Position numbers and translations under genes: made by a program. The notes below the pieces were generated by a model, which made no database searches, was not told the origin of the DNA, and saw only the letters and a program-made list of their open reading frames with translations. Shown piece by piece: positions 26,801-35,368 of a DNA stretch of 64,000 bases. Position 1 is the stretch's first letter, and every line of letters starts with the position of its first letter. Origin of the DNA: Arthrobacter sp. (lineage in GTDB: Bacteria; Actinomycetota; Actinomycetes; Actinomycetales; Micrococcaceae); assembly GCA_023264815.1 (NCBI GenBank), contig JAHFUZ010000007.1, positions 1-64,000 on the forward strand. The letters are read 5' to 3'.

Positions 26801-27556
26801 TCAGTGGGTGAGCAGCTTGGACAGGAAGTCCTTGGCGCGGTCGCTCTTGGGGTTGGTGAAGAATTCTTCCGGTGTGGCGTCCTCGACGATCTGGCCGTCA
26901 GCCATAAACACCACACGGTCGGCAGCTTTCCGGGCGAAGCCCATCTCGTGCGTGACCACCACCATGGTCATGCCTTCCTTGGCCAGTTGGATCATGACGT
27001 CCAGGACCTCGTTGATCATTTCGGGATCGAGCGCAGAGGTGGGTTCGTCAAACAGCATGACCTTCGGCTTCATGGCCAGTGCGCGGGCAATGGCCACACG
27101 CTGCTGCTGTCCGCCGGAGAGCTGCGCCGGGAGCTTTGGAGCCTGGTGGCCCACCCCCACGCGGTCCAGCAAGGCCATGGCTTCCTTGTCCGCCTGCGCC
27201 TTCGCCACACCCTTGACCTTGATGGGGCCGAGCGTGACGTTCTCCAGGATGGTTTTGTGCGCGAAGAGGTTGAAGGACTGGAAGACCATTCCGACGTCGG
27301 CGCGCAACTGGGCGAGCTCCTTGCCTTCTTCGGGAAGTACCTTGCCATCAATGCTGATGGTGCCGCCCTCGATGGTTTCCAGGCGGTTGATGGCGCGGCA
27401 CAACGTGGACTTGCCGGAACCTGACGGCCCGATGACAACAACCACTTCGCCCTTCTTGACCTGGAGATTGATGTCCTTCAGAACGTGCAGCTGACCGTAA
27501 TGCTTATTCACACCATTCAGGGAGACGAGCGCATCGCCGGGCACATGAGTAGTCAT
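26801..27556 (-). CDS. gluA: Glutamate-type ABC transporter ATP-binding protein (GluA-like)
   Basis: The 251-residue ATPase has Walker A G43-P-S-G-S-G-K-S-T51, signature L-S-G-G-Q-Q-Q-R, Walker B V-M-L-F-D-E-P-T and the H-loop V-T-H-E-M-G-F-A. The high similarity to GlnQ/HisP-type polar amino acid ATPases fits the other genes of the operon. It is the first gene of the unit; transcription should begin in 27557-27668, which also serves the divergent LOG gene. Confidence 0.92.
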   Translation of the reverse strand: MTTHVPGDALVSLNGVNKHYGQLHVLKDINLQVKKGEVVVVIGPSGSGKSTLCRAINRLETIEGGTISIDGKVLPEEGKELAQLRADVGMVFQSFNLFAHKTILENVTLGPIKVKGVAKAQADKEAMALLDRVGVGHQAPKLPAQLSGGQQQRVAIARALAMKPKVMLFDEPTSALDPEMINEVLDVMIQLAKEGMTMVVVTHEMGFARKAADRVVFMADGQIVEDATPEEFFTNPKSDRAKDFLSKLLTH

Positions 27557-27671
27557 AAGAAGAATCTAGCGAACAAAGCCACGATATGACGGGAATCACG
27601 GCATGTTCGTGCGGATCGTGATTCAAGAGATACCTCCCACGGCCACAGCGCCGTGGCACTAGCCTAGGGTG

Positions 27672-28454
27672 ATGAGCATCAACGCAGACCCGGCCAAATC
27701 CACCCAGCCGCGCCGTAAGGGGCCCCTCGAACTACGCCGCAAGCAGGCAGCCGTGGAGATGTCGGATCAGCATCTGCTCGATACCAAGGGCGCGGGGCAA
27801 TTCGTGCATTCGGATCCCTGGCGCGTACTGCGGATCCAAAGCGAGTTCGTGGAAGGATTCGGGGCGCTGGCCGATCTTGGTCCGGCGGTCAGCGTGTTCG
27901 GCTCGGCCCGCACCAAACCCGGCAGCCAGTACTACGAAATGGGCATGGCAGTGGGCCGGCACCTTGCAGCCGCCGGAGTGGCGGTCATTACCGGCGGCGG
28001 GCCGGGCTCCATGGAGGCCGCCAACCGCGGCACCGTGGAAGGGAACGGCGTCTCGGTTGGCCTGGGTATAGAGCTGCCCTTTGAACAGGGCCTGAACCAG
28101 TGGGTGGACCTCGGCATCAACTTCCGGTACTTCTTCGCACGGAAGACCATGTTCGTTAAGTACGCCCAAGGCTTCATCGTCCTCCCCGGCGGGCTGGGGA
28201 CCCTGGACGAACTTTTTGAGGCAATGGTCCTGGTCCAGACGCGGAAGGTGACATCCTTCCCCATCGTGCTCCTCGGCGTCGACTTCTGGGGCCCCATGAT
28301 CGAGTGGATCAAGGGCACGCTGGTGGCCGAAGGCATGGTCTCCGCCAAGGACCTGGACCTGATCCAGGTGGTGGACGATCCCGCCGAAGCGGTGGAGCGC
28401 GTGCTCGGAACTGCTCCGGTTCCCTCCACCAACGGGGAGCAGCGCCCCGAATAG
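27672..28454 (+). CDS. LOG-family protein (TIGR00730 Rossmann-fold nucleotide hydrolase)
   Basis: The 260-residue protein (GTG 27669 one codon earlier is an alternative start) carries the two LOG motifs: G-G-G-P-G-S-M-E-A-A-N-R-G and P-G-G-L-G-T-L-D-E. Family members hydrolyse the N-glycosidic bond of AMP or cytokinin nucleotides. The long basic N-terminus before the domain is common in actinobacterial relatives. TAGCCT at 27660-27665 lies 6 bases before ATG 27672, a leaderless arrangement that favours this start. Confidence 0.88.
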   Translation: MSINADPAKSTQPRRKGPLELRRKQAAVEMSDQHLLDTKGAGQFVHSDPWRVLRIQSEFVEGFGALADLGPAVSVFGSARTKPGSQYYEMGMAVGRHLAAAGVAVITGGGPGSMEAANRGTVEGNGVSVGLGIELPFEQGLNQWVDLGINFRYFFARKTMFVKYAQGFIVLPGGLGTLDELFEAMVLVQTRKVTSFPIVLLGVDFWGPMIEWIKGTLVAEGMVSAKDLDLIQVVDDPAEAVERVLGTAPVPSTNGEQRPE

Positions 28455-28477
28455 CCCAGCGGCCCGGATCTGGCACG

Positions 28478-28897
28478 ATGGGTGCTGTGAGTTTCTTCCT
28501 CGTTTTCCTTGCCGTCGTGCTGGTCGGCGCTGTCGTGTGGGCCGGCACGGGCGGCCGTCGGGGCGTCCTTGGCGGAGTCCGCCGCATCACGGGACGGGGC
28601 GCCGGTCACGAGGCCCCGGCCGCCGACCCTGAGCCGCAGGGGGCAGAACTGCTTTTCAGCGGATTCGCCCAGCCCCCGGCCAACCTTCCGCCGGTGCTGC
28701 TGCCCGCCGATGCCGGGCCCGCCGACGTGGATCACGTCCGGTTCTCACTGGGCCTGCGAGGTTACCGGATGGACCAGGTGGACCAGGTCCTTGATGACCT
28801 GCGTGACCAGCTGGCCGCCAGGGACGCCGAAATCACGCACCTCCGTAGCCTGCTGCTTGACGCCGAGCGTGCGCCGCGGCCGGAGCCCGGCGCTTGA
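28478..28897 (+). CDS. Small membrane protein with DivIVA-like domain
   Basis: The 139-residue protein (GTG 28487 is an alternative start) begins with one membrane helix (V-S-F-F-L-V-F-L-A-V-V-L-V-G-A-V-V-W). A basic and acidic linker follows. The C-terminal segment at about residues 85-130 (V-R-F-S-L-G-L-R-G-Y-R-M-D-Q-V-D-Q-V-L-D-D-L) matches the DivIVA N-terminal pattern, here followed by a short coiled coil. It resembles mycobacterial Rv1209 by position and build. A role at the cell pole or division site is inferred from the domain only. It starts 23 bases after the LOG gene. Confidence 0.75.
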   Translation: MGAVSFFLVFLAVVLVGAVVWAGTGGRRGVLGGVRRITGRGAGHEAPAADPEPQGAELLFSGFAQPPANLPPVLLPADAGPADVDHVRFSLGLRGYRMDQVDQVLDDLRDQLAARDAEITHLRSLLLDAERAPRPEPGA

Positions 28898-30141
28898 GCG
28901 CTGATACGGGGGACCGGACAGGCCCGACGACGGTGCTCACCGGATACGGCAGCCGGGCGGCGGATGCCGTTCGGCGCTGGCCGTGGTGGCTGCAGGTAGC
29001 CGTCCTCTATATCGCCGCCCGGCTGGTCAGCGCGTGCATCTTTATGGCCGCGGCCCTGCACCAGGGACCCAACCCGTGGTTTCCCCCTGCGCCGGACTAC
29101 TGGAACTTCATCAATATCTGGGACGCTCGGTGGTACGGGCGCATCATCACGGACGGGTACCCGACCGTCCTGCCGACCGATGGCGCCGGGAATGTGCAGG
29201 AGAACGCGTGGGCGTTCTATCCGCTGTTCCCTGCGCTGGGCCGCGCGCTCGCCGGACTGACCGGAATGAACGCCGGCGCGGCGCTGACCGTGGTGGCCAT
29301 GCTGTCCGGACTGGCTGCCGCCCTCGCCGTATACAGCCTCTTCAGGCACAAGGTCCCACACAGCACGGCACTGTGGGGCACGGCGTTCTTCGCGACTTTT
29401 CCGGTTTCTGCCATTTTGCAGGTTCCCTATGCGGAGCCCCTGACCATCTTCCTGCTTGCTGCCGCACTCCTGCTGGTGGTCCGGCAGCGCTATCTGTGGG
29501 CCATGCCTGTGGTGGTACTCCTATGCCTTTCCCGCCCGGTGGGAGTGCCGTTTGCGGCCATGGTGGGGCTGCTTTTCATCGTCAGGCTGGTGGAACGCTT
29601 CCGTCCGGGTATGGCTGCAGTCCACAGCCCGCGCGAGCTCGTGTCCCTCGCCGGCCTCACCGCCCTGTGCGGGGTCTCAGCACTCCTGTGGCCGGCTGCG
29701 GCGTGGGCCGCCACCGGTGACATCGCCGCCTACACCAAAACCGAGACGGTTTGGCGCGGCCACGACCTGGTGCTTTTCAAACCCTGGTTCGACACAGGCG
29801 TTGACCTGTTTGGCCCGGTCCTGGGACTCCTGGCGCCGTTCGTCTTTACGGGGCTTTTTGCACTGCTGCTGTTCTCCCCGCCGGTGGTGCGGCTTGGCGC
29901 CGAAATCCGTCTCTGGTGCGCCTGCTACATGGGGTACCTGCTGCTGTTCCTGCACCCGCAGACCAGCACGTTCCGGATGCTGCTTCCGCTGTTTCCGTTG
30001 GCTTTGGGTGCGGCGCTGGTGTCCCGTTCCAGGGCGTACCGCGGGACCGTCCTGGTGATGTTTGTCCTGCTCCAGATCGTATGGATCGTCTGGTTGTGGG
30101 CGTGGGCGCAGCTTCCGGGCGGCGGCGATTATCCGCCGTGA
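28894..30141 (+). CDS. Polytopic mannosyltransferase-like membrane protein (PIG-V-like)
   Basis: The 415-residue protein with about nine membrane helices starts at TTG 28894, overlapping the previous stop (TTGA). The first extracytoplasmic loop has W-D-A-R-W-Y-G-R-I near residue 68 and W-A-F-Y-P-L-F-P near 107. These are the acidic and aromatic hallmarks of GT-C dolichol- or polyprenyl-phosphate-sugar glycosyltransferases of the PIG-V group. It probably mannosylates a lipid or protein at the outer membrane face. Coupling to the DivIVA-like gene hints at cell-envelope work. Confidence 0.75.
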   Translation: MSADTGDRTGPTTVLTGYGSRAADAVRRWPWWLQVAVLYIAARLVSACIFMAAALHQGPNPWFPPAPDYWNFINIWDARWYGRIITDGYPTVLPTDGAGNVQENAWAFYPLFPALGRALAGLTGMNAGAALTVVAMLSGLAAALAVYSLFRHKVPHSTALWGTAFFATFPVSAILQVPYAEPLTIFLLAAALLLVVRQRYLWAMPVVVLLCLSRPVGVPFAAMVGLLFIVRLVERFRPGMAAVHSPRELVSLAGLTALCGVSALLWPAAAWAATGDIAAYTKTETVWRGHDLVLFKPWFDTGVDLFGPVLGLLAPFVFTGLFALLLFSPPVVRLGAEIRLWCACYMGYLLLFLHPQTSTFRMLLPLFPLALGAALVSRSRAYRGTVLVMFVLLQIVWIVWLWAWAQLPGGGDYPP

Positions 30142-30374
30142 CAGCGGGCGGTAGCACACTGGCTGATCCGGGAATCCGACGCGGCCGCAAATGTCCATCG
30201 ATTAGCTACGTGCGGGTAATTACAGGATAATAGGGAGTAAGCAGGGACAACAGGATTCAGAATGTTCAGCAATGGCGGCATCAGTACGGGTCGCCATGGC
30301 GGCTTGATTTGACCATGCGGACACAGCCCGTCCGGGCTGCTATGTCCTGGGACTAAATGGAGGGGAAATTCCTC
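30142..30374 (+). promoter_or_regulatory. Gene-free leader region of the DUF3117 gene with an RNA hairpin
   Basis: This 233-base stretch holds no gene. A hairpin at 30319-30347 (GGACA with TGTCC outside, CAGCCC with GGGCTG inside, GTCC loop) ends 27 bases before ATG 30375. It could be a 5' UTR structure or a small terminator for the upstream gene. ACAGGATAATAGGG at 30222-30235 contains a -10-like TAATAG. No known riboswitch pattern is seen. Confidence 0.4.
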
Positions 30375-30542
30375 ATGGCGGCTATGAAACCACGCACGGG
30401 CGACGGCCCGATGGAAGTCACCAAGGAGGGCCGCAGCCTGATCATGCGCGTCCCGCTCGAAGGCGGCGGGCGGCTTGTGGTGGAACTTAACGCTGCGGAG
30501 GCGGCCAACCTTAAAGAATGTCTGGTGGGCGTTACTGAATAA
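30375..30542 (+). CDS. DUF3117 small protein
   Basis: The 55-residue protein from ATG 30375 (M-A-A-M-K-P-R-T-G-D-G-P) shows the whole DUF3117 pattern: E-V-T-K-E-G-R, M-R-V-P-L-E-G-G-G-R-L-V-V-E-L and E-A-A-N-L. AGGGGAAATTCC precedes it, and an in-frame upstream ATG at 30357 adds nothing conserved. The family is nearly universal in Actinobacteria and includes Rv1211; its function is unknown. Confidence 0.92.
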   Translation: MAAMKPRTGDGPMEVTKEGRSLIMRVPLEGGGRLVVELNAAEAANLKECLVGVTE

Positions 30543-30567
30543 TTCCGGGACACCATCCCGCGGGGCG

Positions 30568-30605
30568 AGGGTCCGCAGCTACGGCTGCGGGCCCTGTTCT
30601 CTTTT
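30568..30605. terminator. Intrinsic terminator after DUF3117
   Basis: AGGGTCCGCAGC (30568-30579) pairs with GCTGCGGGCCCT (30584-30595), one G-U pair, TACG loop. A T-rich stretch (GTTCTCTTTT) follows. It lies between the convergent DUF3117 and methyltransferase genes. Confidence 0.8.
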
Positions 30606-30621
30606 CCCGGGCCCACCGGCG

Positions 30622-31254
30622 CTATTTCTTGACCGCTACCAGCAGTCCGTCGCCGGTGGGCAGCATGGCCGAGGCGAGCCGGTCGTCGTCGCGAATTGAC
30701 TTGCCCACCTGGCGCAGGACCACGGTGGTGGCCTCGCGGGCAGCGGGGTTGGCGACGCGGTCCTTGTCCAGGGCGTCATTGATGATCAGCAGTCCGCCGG
30801 TCTTCAGGAGCCGTACGGCCTGTTCCACGTAGCCGGGCAGCCCCGGCTTGTCGGCGTCGATAAAGACCAGGTCATAAGCGGTGTCGGTCAGGCGCGGCAG
30901 GACGTCCCCTGCGCGGCCGGAGATGGTCCGGGTGCGGTTGGCCGGGCTGCCGGCCTCCGAAAACGCCTCGCGCGCAGCCTTGAGGTGCTCCACGTCAACA
31001 TCGATGGTGGTCAGCACGGCCTGCGGTCCGAGGCCCCGCAGGATGCACACACCCGAGACACCCGCTCCCGTGCCGATTTCGACCGCCGTCTGGGCCTTGG
31101 ATCCAGCCGCCAACACCGTCAGAACCGCGCCAACACCGGCACCGATGGGGGTGACACCAAGTTCGAACGAGCGCTCCCTGGCACGCAGCATGACCTCGTC
31201 CTCGGCGGGCAGATCTTCTGCGTAGGACCAGCTCGTGGACTTGTCGGCACTCAT
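30622..31254 (-). CDS. SAM-dependent O-methyltransferase (Rv1220c-like)
   Basis: The 210-residue class I methyltransferase of the catechol/caffeoyl-CoA O-methyltransferase type has the SAM site V-E-I-G-T-G-A-G-V-S-G-V near residue 57, the acidic loop T-T-I-D-V-D near 78, and the metal-binding F-I-D-A-D-K and N-D-A-L motifs near 132 and 158. It is divergent from sigE exactly as Rv1220c is from sigE in Mycobacterium tuberculosis, as I recall. The acceptor is unknown. Confidence 0.87.
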   Translation of the reverse strand: MSADKSTSWSYAEDLPAEDEVMLRARERSFELGVTPIGAGVGAVLTVLAAGSKAQTAVEIGTGAGVSGVCILRGLGPQAVLTTIDVDVEHLKAAREAFSEAGSPANRTRTISGRAGDVLPRLTDTAYDLVFIDADKPGLPGYVEQAVRLLKTGGLLIINDALDKDRVANPAAREATTVVLRQVGKSIRDDDRLASAMLPTGDGLLVAVKK

Positions 31255-31484
31255 GGGGGATTCGCTTTCTGGGCAGCAGGGGGAGTATCTAGTACAGCCT
31301 ACTGCGTCCGGGCCTGACAGCCGCGGAACGGAGCCGTTGCGCCTTCGGCTGAAGAGCCTTGCCGGTCAGGAAATTCCCAGCCAAGTTTGACATGATGAAG
31401 ATCCGCTCATCCGCGAGGTGGGCGGCGCCGAACCAGAGATGTCAACAGTATCCGGGCGATAGCAATCCACGATGGGAGTGGACG

Positions 31485-32099
31485 ATGTCATCAGAAGTGG
31501 CACCTGTCCCTGCAACAGACCTTTCCGCCGCCGGGTGGGTCAGGCCAACCTGGGAGGAAGTGGTGGCCAACCACTCTGCCAAGGTCTACCGGCTTGCCTA
31601 CCGCCTGACCGGAAACAAGTTCGACGCCGAGGACCTCACCCAGGAAGTGTTCGTGCGGGTCTTCCGGTCCCTGGAAAACTTCAAGCCGGGCACCCTCGAT
31701 GGCTGGCTGCACCGCATCACCACCAACCTGTTCCTGGACCAGGCACGCCGGAAGAGCCGCATCCGCTTCGACGCGCTGGCCGAGGACGCTGAGTCGCGCC
31801 TTCCCGGGCGCGAGCCCGGGCCGGAGCAGAGCTTCGAACTGAACAACCTGGACCTGGACGTCCAGGCCGCCCTGGAGGAATTGCCGCCGGACTTCCGCGC
31901 CGCCGTCGTCCTCTGCGACCTGGAAGGCCTGTCCTACGACGAAGTGGCCGCTGCCCTCGGCGTGAAACTGGGGACCGTGCGGTCGCGGATCCACCGCGGC
32001 AGGACCATGCTGCGCGAAAAGCTGGCCCACCGGGATCCCCGCCCGCAGCAGGGCCGGAAGCCAAAGCTGTCGCTGCCGCGTATCGCCGGCATCCTCTGA
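31485..32099 (+). CDS. sigE: ECF RNA polymerase sigma factor, SigE type
   Basis: The 204-residue group IV sigma factor from ATG 31485 has sigma region 2 at about residues 25-95 ([29 protein letters not shown]) and region 4 at about 127-180 ([19 protein letters not shown]), ending in [10 protein letters not shown]. Neighbours agree with SigE: the methyltransferase upstream and an anti-sigma gene plus tatB downstream. In relatives it controls the response to envelope and oxidative stress. In-frame starts further upstream (31359) lie in the likely promoter region. Confidence 0.9.
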   Translation: MSSEVAPVPATDLSAAGWVRPTWEEVVANHSAKVYRLAYRLTGNKFDAEDLTQEVFVRVFRSLENFKPGTLDGWLHRITTNLFLDQARRKSRIRFDALAEDAESRLPGREPGPEQSFELNNLDLDVQAALEELPPDFRAAVVLCDLEGLSYDEVAAALGVKLGTVRSRIHRGRTMLREKLAHRDPRPQQGRKPKLSLPRIAGIL

Positions 32100-32107
32100 T
32101 CGGCACC

Positions 32108-32953
32108 ATGACGCTCCAGAACCCCTTCGGGCGCCGGCACCACCGCGGTGCCGAGCACCTTCAGGTCTGCGCAGAATGTGCGGCCGCCGTGAAGCGCGAG
32201 CGCAGTTATATCGAGCGGCTCCGCGATGCCGCCGTCCCGCCGGCCAGTGATGACCTGACGGCCCGCCTGTTGTCCCGAACCGAGATGCTCGCGGCTGCAC
32301 CCGAGCCCGCCCCGGGGCCGCACCCGGCCGTGCGGGCCTTGGCCCTGACGGCTGGCGGCACGGCAGCCGCCGCAGGGATCCTCGCCGCCAGCGCCTTCGT
32401 GCTGGCCGGGGACTCCCTGCCCATGGCGGGGGCCACCCTGAACGGGAGCCTGGTCCAGCACGCGGCCCAGCTGCCGGCGGACGGCAGGGCGCTCACTGCG
32501 CCGCAATTGTCGGCCCTTCGTTCCGAGGGGTGGGTCTGCCCGGGGCTCGAGTCCCTGGGCTTCCGGATCCAGAGCGCGAATGCCGTCACCCTCAACGGCA
32601 TGCCGGCGGTGGAGCTGCACCTCTCCGACGGCCAGCACTACGCAACGGTCGTGGAGCAGCACCCTTCCGGCGCCTTAACAGGCAGCGGGGAAGCCGTGGT
32701 CAGCAGGCTGGCTCCGTGGACGGCCACCTACCGCACGGCGGCAGGGACTTTCACGGTGGAATCCGACCTGCCCGCCGATAAGGCCGACGACGCCCTCCCG
32801 GTACTCCAGCAGCTCAGCGCCGTTGCCCGGGAGGGCATCGACGCCGGGGCGGCAACCAGGTCCGCGGCGCCCCAAACCACGGCAGCTGATGAATCACCGG
32901 CGGCACGCCTGGAACGGGGATTCCGCAAAATCATGGAGATGCTGACGCCGTGA
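32108..32953 (+). CDS. Membrane-spanning zinc-finger anti-sigma factor (RseA-like)
   Basis: The 281-residue protein starts 8 bases after the sigE stop. The N-terminus has the ZAS motif H17-x3-C21-x2-C24, which binds the sigma factor in a zinc-dependent way. A single Ala/Gly-rich membrane helix lies near residues 70-95. The rest, about 180 residues, is extracytoplasmic with a C-terminal amphipathic end (R-G-F-R-K-I-M-E-M-L). It should hold SigE inactive at the membrane until stress or proteolysis releases it. The extracytoplasmic part is longer than I expect for mycobacterial RseA. Confidence 0.82.
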   Translation: MTLQNPFGRRHHRGAEHLQVCAECAAAVKRERSYIERLRDAAVPPASDDLTARLLSRTEMLAAAPEPAPGPHPAVRALALTAGGTAAAAGILAASAFVLAGDSLPMAGATLNGSLVQHAAQLPADGRALTAPQLSALRSEGWVCPGLESLGFRIQSANAVTLNGMPAVELHLSDGQHYATVVEQHPSGALTGSGEAVVSRLAPWTATYRTAAGTFTVESDLPADKADDALPVLQQLSAVAREGIDAGAATRSAAPQTTAADESPAARLERGFRKIMEMLTP

Positions 32954-33022
32954 TGTTGGCACGTTTCGGGCCTGGCGGGCAGGAATCGTCAGCGCGGCTT
33001 CGGAGAGGGTAATCTTCCTAAA

Positions 33023-33418
33023 GTGTTAGGAATCAATGGCCCTGAGTTCTTCCTTCTCCTGATTATCGGCATCCTGGTGATCGGTCCCCAGCGGCTGCCC
33101 GAATACACCCAGAAACTGGCAAACCTGGTCAAGGAAGTCCGGCGGATGGCTTCCGGCGCGCGGGAGCAGATCAAGGAAGAAGTAGGGATCGACATCGAGG
33201 ATGTCGACTGGAAGAAATACGATCCCCGCCAGTACGATCCGAGGCGCATCATCAAGGAAGCGCTCCTGGACGACGACGCCAAACCTGTCAGTCCCGGGGC
33301 GCCCGCCGCGGTGGCTGCCGTCGCCGGTGCGGCCGCGGTTGCGCCCGCGCGGCCGGAACGCGTGGTCCAGACACTGCCGCCGGGCACCGCTGCTCCGTTC
33401 GACACCGAGGCCACCTAG
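33023..33418 (+). CDS. tatB: Twin-arginine translocase subunit TatB
   Basis: The 131-residue protein from GTG 33023 has an N-terminal hydrophobic helix (E-F-F-L-L-L-I-I-G-I-L-V-I), then G-P-Q-R-L-P and an amphipathic helix (Y-T-Q-K-L-A-N-L-V-K-E-V-R-R). This is the TatA/B build with the TatB-type G-P-x-x-L-P. The acidic and Pro/Ala-rich C-terminus is longer than in TatA. TAATCT (33010-33015) lies 7 bases upstream, so it can be transcribed leaderless. Its place after the sigma/anti-sigma pair is the same as Rv1224. Confidence 0.88.
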   Translation: MLGINGPEFFLLLIIGILVIGPQRLPEYTQKLANLVKEVRRMASGAREQIKEEVGIDIEDVDWKKYDPRQYDPRRIIKEALLDDDAKPVSPGAPAAVAAVAGAAAVAPARPERVVQTLPPGTAAPFDTEAT

Positions 33419-33479
33419 CCAGGATTTCGACAGGCACTAGCACCCTGGCGGGCTCAAGCACCCGGGGGCGGGGATTCGA

Positions 33480-34607
33480 TCAGCGGGGCTGCAGTCCCAG
33501 TTTCAGTCCCGTCAGCCCACGCGGCCTGGCGGCTAGTTTCCCGGCGATCCCGTTCAGGGCAACGGCAGCAGGAGTCTCCGGGCTGGCCACCACAATCGGT
33601 GCGCCGGTGTCGCCGCCTTCCCGCAACACGATGTCCAGCGGGATCTGTCCCAGGAGCGGAACATCGGTGCCCACTGTTGCGGAGAGCCGTTCGGCGAGGA
33701 CCGCCCCGCCGCCGCTTCCGAACAGTTCCATCCGCCCGCCGTCGGGCATTTCCAGGTAGGACATGTTCTCGATGACACCGGCCACCGACTGACCAGTTTG
33801 GGTGGCGATGGCGCCGGCCCGCTCGGCGACCTCGGCCGCGGCGGCCTGCGGTGTGGTGACCACCAGGATCTCCGCCTTGGGCAGCAGCTGCGCCACCGAA
33901 ATCGCAATGTCTCCGGTGCCGGGCGGGAGATCGAGGAAGAGGACATCGAGGTCGCCAAAGTAGACGTCGGTCAGGAACTGTTCCAGGGCCCGGTGGAGCA
34001 TCGGCCCCCGCCAGGCGACAGGCTGGTTGCCGGTGACGAACATGCCGATGGAGATCACCTTGACGCCGTACGCCACCGGCGGCAGGATCATGTCGTCTAC
34101 CCGGGTGGGTGCCTGGGTGATGCCCATCAGACCTGGCACCGAGAAGCCATAGACGTCAGCGTCCACGATCCCCACCCGCAGGCCCTGGGCGGCGAGGGCG
34201 CAGGCCAGGTTCACGGTGAGGGAGGACTTGCCCACGCCGCCTTTTCCGCTGGCCACAGCAAACACCTTGGTCAGCGATCCCGGCTCGTTGAAAGGGATCC
34301 CGCGCTGGCCGCCGGCGCCGCGCAGTTGCTCCTTGAGGGCGTCCCGCTGGGTCTGGTTCATCACCTTCAGCTCAACTTCGACGGCGGTCACACCGGGAAC
34401 AGCGGAGAGCGCCTTCTCCGAGTCGGCGGTGATGGTCTCACGCAGCGGGCAGCCGGCGATTGTGAGCAGGACGGTGAGCCTGACCCGGCCCCCGCCGGAG
34501 ATGTCCACCGAATCCACCATGCCCAGTTCTGTGATGGGACGGCGGAGCTCAGGGTCGATCACGGTAGCCAGTGCAGCGTGGACTGCCTGCTCCAGGGTGG
34601 CGCTCAT
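33480..34607 (-). CDS. mrp: Mrp/NBP35-type ATPase, iron-sulfur cluster carrier
   Basis: The 375-residue protein has an N-terminal MIP18/DUF59 domain (residues about 5-85; V-I-D-P-E-L, then I-A-G-C-P-L-R-E-T) and a deviant Walker A G121-K-G-G-V-G-K-S-S129. Then come D-A-D-V-Y-G-F-S-V-P-G-L-M-G and L-D-L-P-P-G-T-G-D. It should bind and hand over Fe-S clusters. After E-N-M-S-Y-L the usual C-x-x-C is replaced by E-M-P-D-G, and I see no other C-x-x-C, so cluster binding may rely on other ligands. It is convergent with tatB. Confidence 0.9.
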   Translation of the reverse strand: MSATLEQAVHAALATVIDPELRRPITELGMVDSVDISGGGRVRLTVLLTIAGCPLRETITADSEKALSAVPGVTAVEVELKVMNQTQRDALKEQLRGAGGQRGIPFNEPGSLTKVFAVASGKGGVGKSSLTVNLACALAAQGLRVGIVDADVYGFSVPGLMGITQAPTRVDDMILPPVAYGVKVISIGMFVTGNQPVAWRGPMLHRALEQFLTDVYFGDLDVLFLDLPPGTGDIAISVAQLLPKAEILVVTTPQAAAAEVAERAGAIATQTGQSVAGVIENMSYLEMPDGGRMELFGSGGGAVLAERLSATVGTDVPLLGQIPLDIVLREGGDTGAPIVVASPETPAAVALNGIAGKLAARPRGLTGLKLGLQPR

Positions 34608-34618
34608 TCGGGCAGGGC

Positions 34619-35368
34619 TCAGCTTTCGGGGGTAGGGAGGTGCTTCGGACCGGCGCTGGTAGCGTCGCCGGGCGGACGGCTGCCGCCGGAGTTCTGGGCG
34701 GCGTGGCCGGGCTTGACTTTGGGGATCTGCTGCGTGCGGGGGCTCCGTTGTTTGTCCCGCTTTTCCTTCAGTTTTTCCTTGACCTTGTCACGGGATGACT
34801 CGTGCGCGCCCGACCCTGCAGCGTCATTGGTGCGCAGCTCCTCCTGTGCTTCGAGCAGGTCCTCCAGCAGTGACCGGAGCTCGGCCCGGACGTAGTCGCG
34901 GGTGGCCACTTCGCGCAGGGCAATGCGCAGCGAAGCCAGTTCACGGGTGAGGTACTCGGTGTCGGAGAGGTTGCGTTCGGCCCGCTGCCTGTCCTGCTGG
35001 AGCGAGACGCGGTCCCTGTCGTCCTGGCGGTTCTGCGCAAGCAGCAGCAGCGGCGCCGCGTACGAGGCCTGCAGCGACAGCATCAGCGTGAGAAGGGTGA
35101 ATCCGAGCGCCAGGGAGTCAAACTGCCACTCCACCGGCGCCCAGGTGTTCCAGGCCAGCCAGATGACCACAAAGACGGTCATGTACACCAGGAACTGCGG
35201 CGTTCCCATAAAACGGGCAAAGCCCTCCGTGGCATGGCCGAAAGCGTCAGGATCCGGCGAGAACTTCGGCAGGATGCGCTGGCGGCCACTCAGCGGAGTG
35301 TCGAGGCCGCCCTTGGCGGGAGTCTTGCCGCGCTGGTTGGGGTTCTTGGGGGCGCTGGATTCAGCCAA
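34619..35368 (-). CDS. DUF1003 membrane protein
   Basis: The 249-residue protein has a cytoplasmic basic N-terminus, two membrane helices at roughly residues 55-110 (F-V-V-I-W-L-A-W-N-T-W-A-P and L-A-L-G-F-T-L-L-T-L-M-L-S-L-Q-A-S-Y-A), then Q-N-R-Q-D-D-R-D-R and a long charged coiled coil. This is the DUF1003 pattern, a family of unknown role. Its ATG lies 8 bases inside the end of the MgtE-like gene upstream, so both are co-translated, like Rv1231c and Rv1232c. Confidence 0.87.
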   Translation of the reverse strand: MAESSAPKNPNQRGKTPAKGGLDTPLSGRQRILPKFSPDPDAFGHATEGFARFMGTPQFLVYMTVFVVIWLAWNTWAPVEWQFDSLALGFTLLTLMLSLQASYAAPLLLLAQNRQDDRDRVSLQQDRQRAERNLSDTEYLTRELASLRIALREVATRDYVRAELRSLLEDLLEAQEELRTNDAAGSGAHESSRDKVKEKLKEKRDKQRSPRTQQIPKVKPGHAAQNSGGSRPPGDATSAGPKHLPTPES

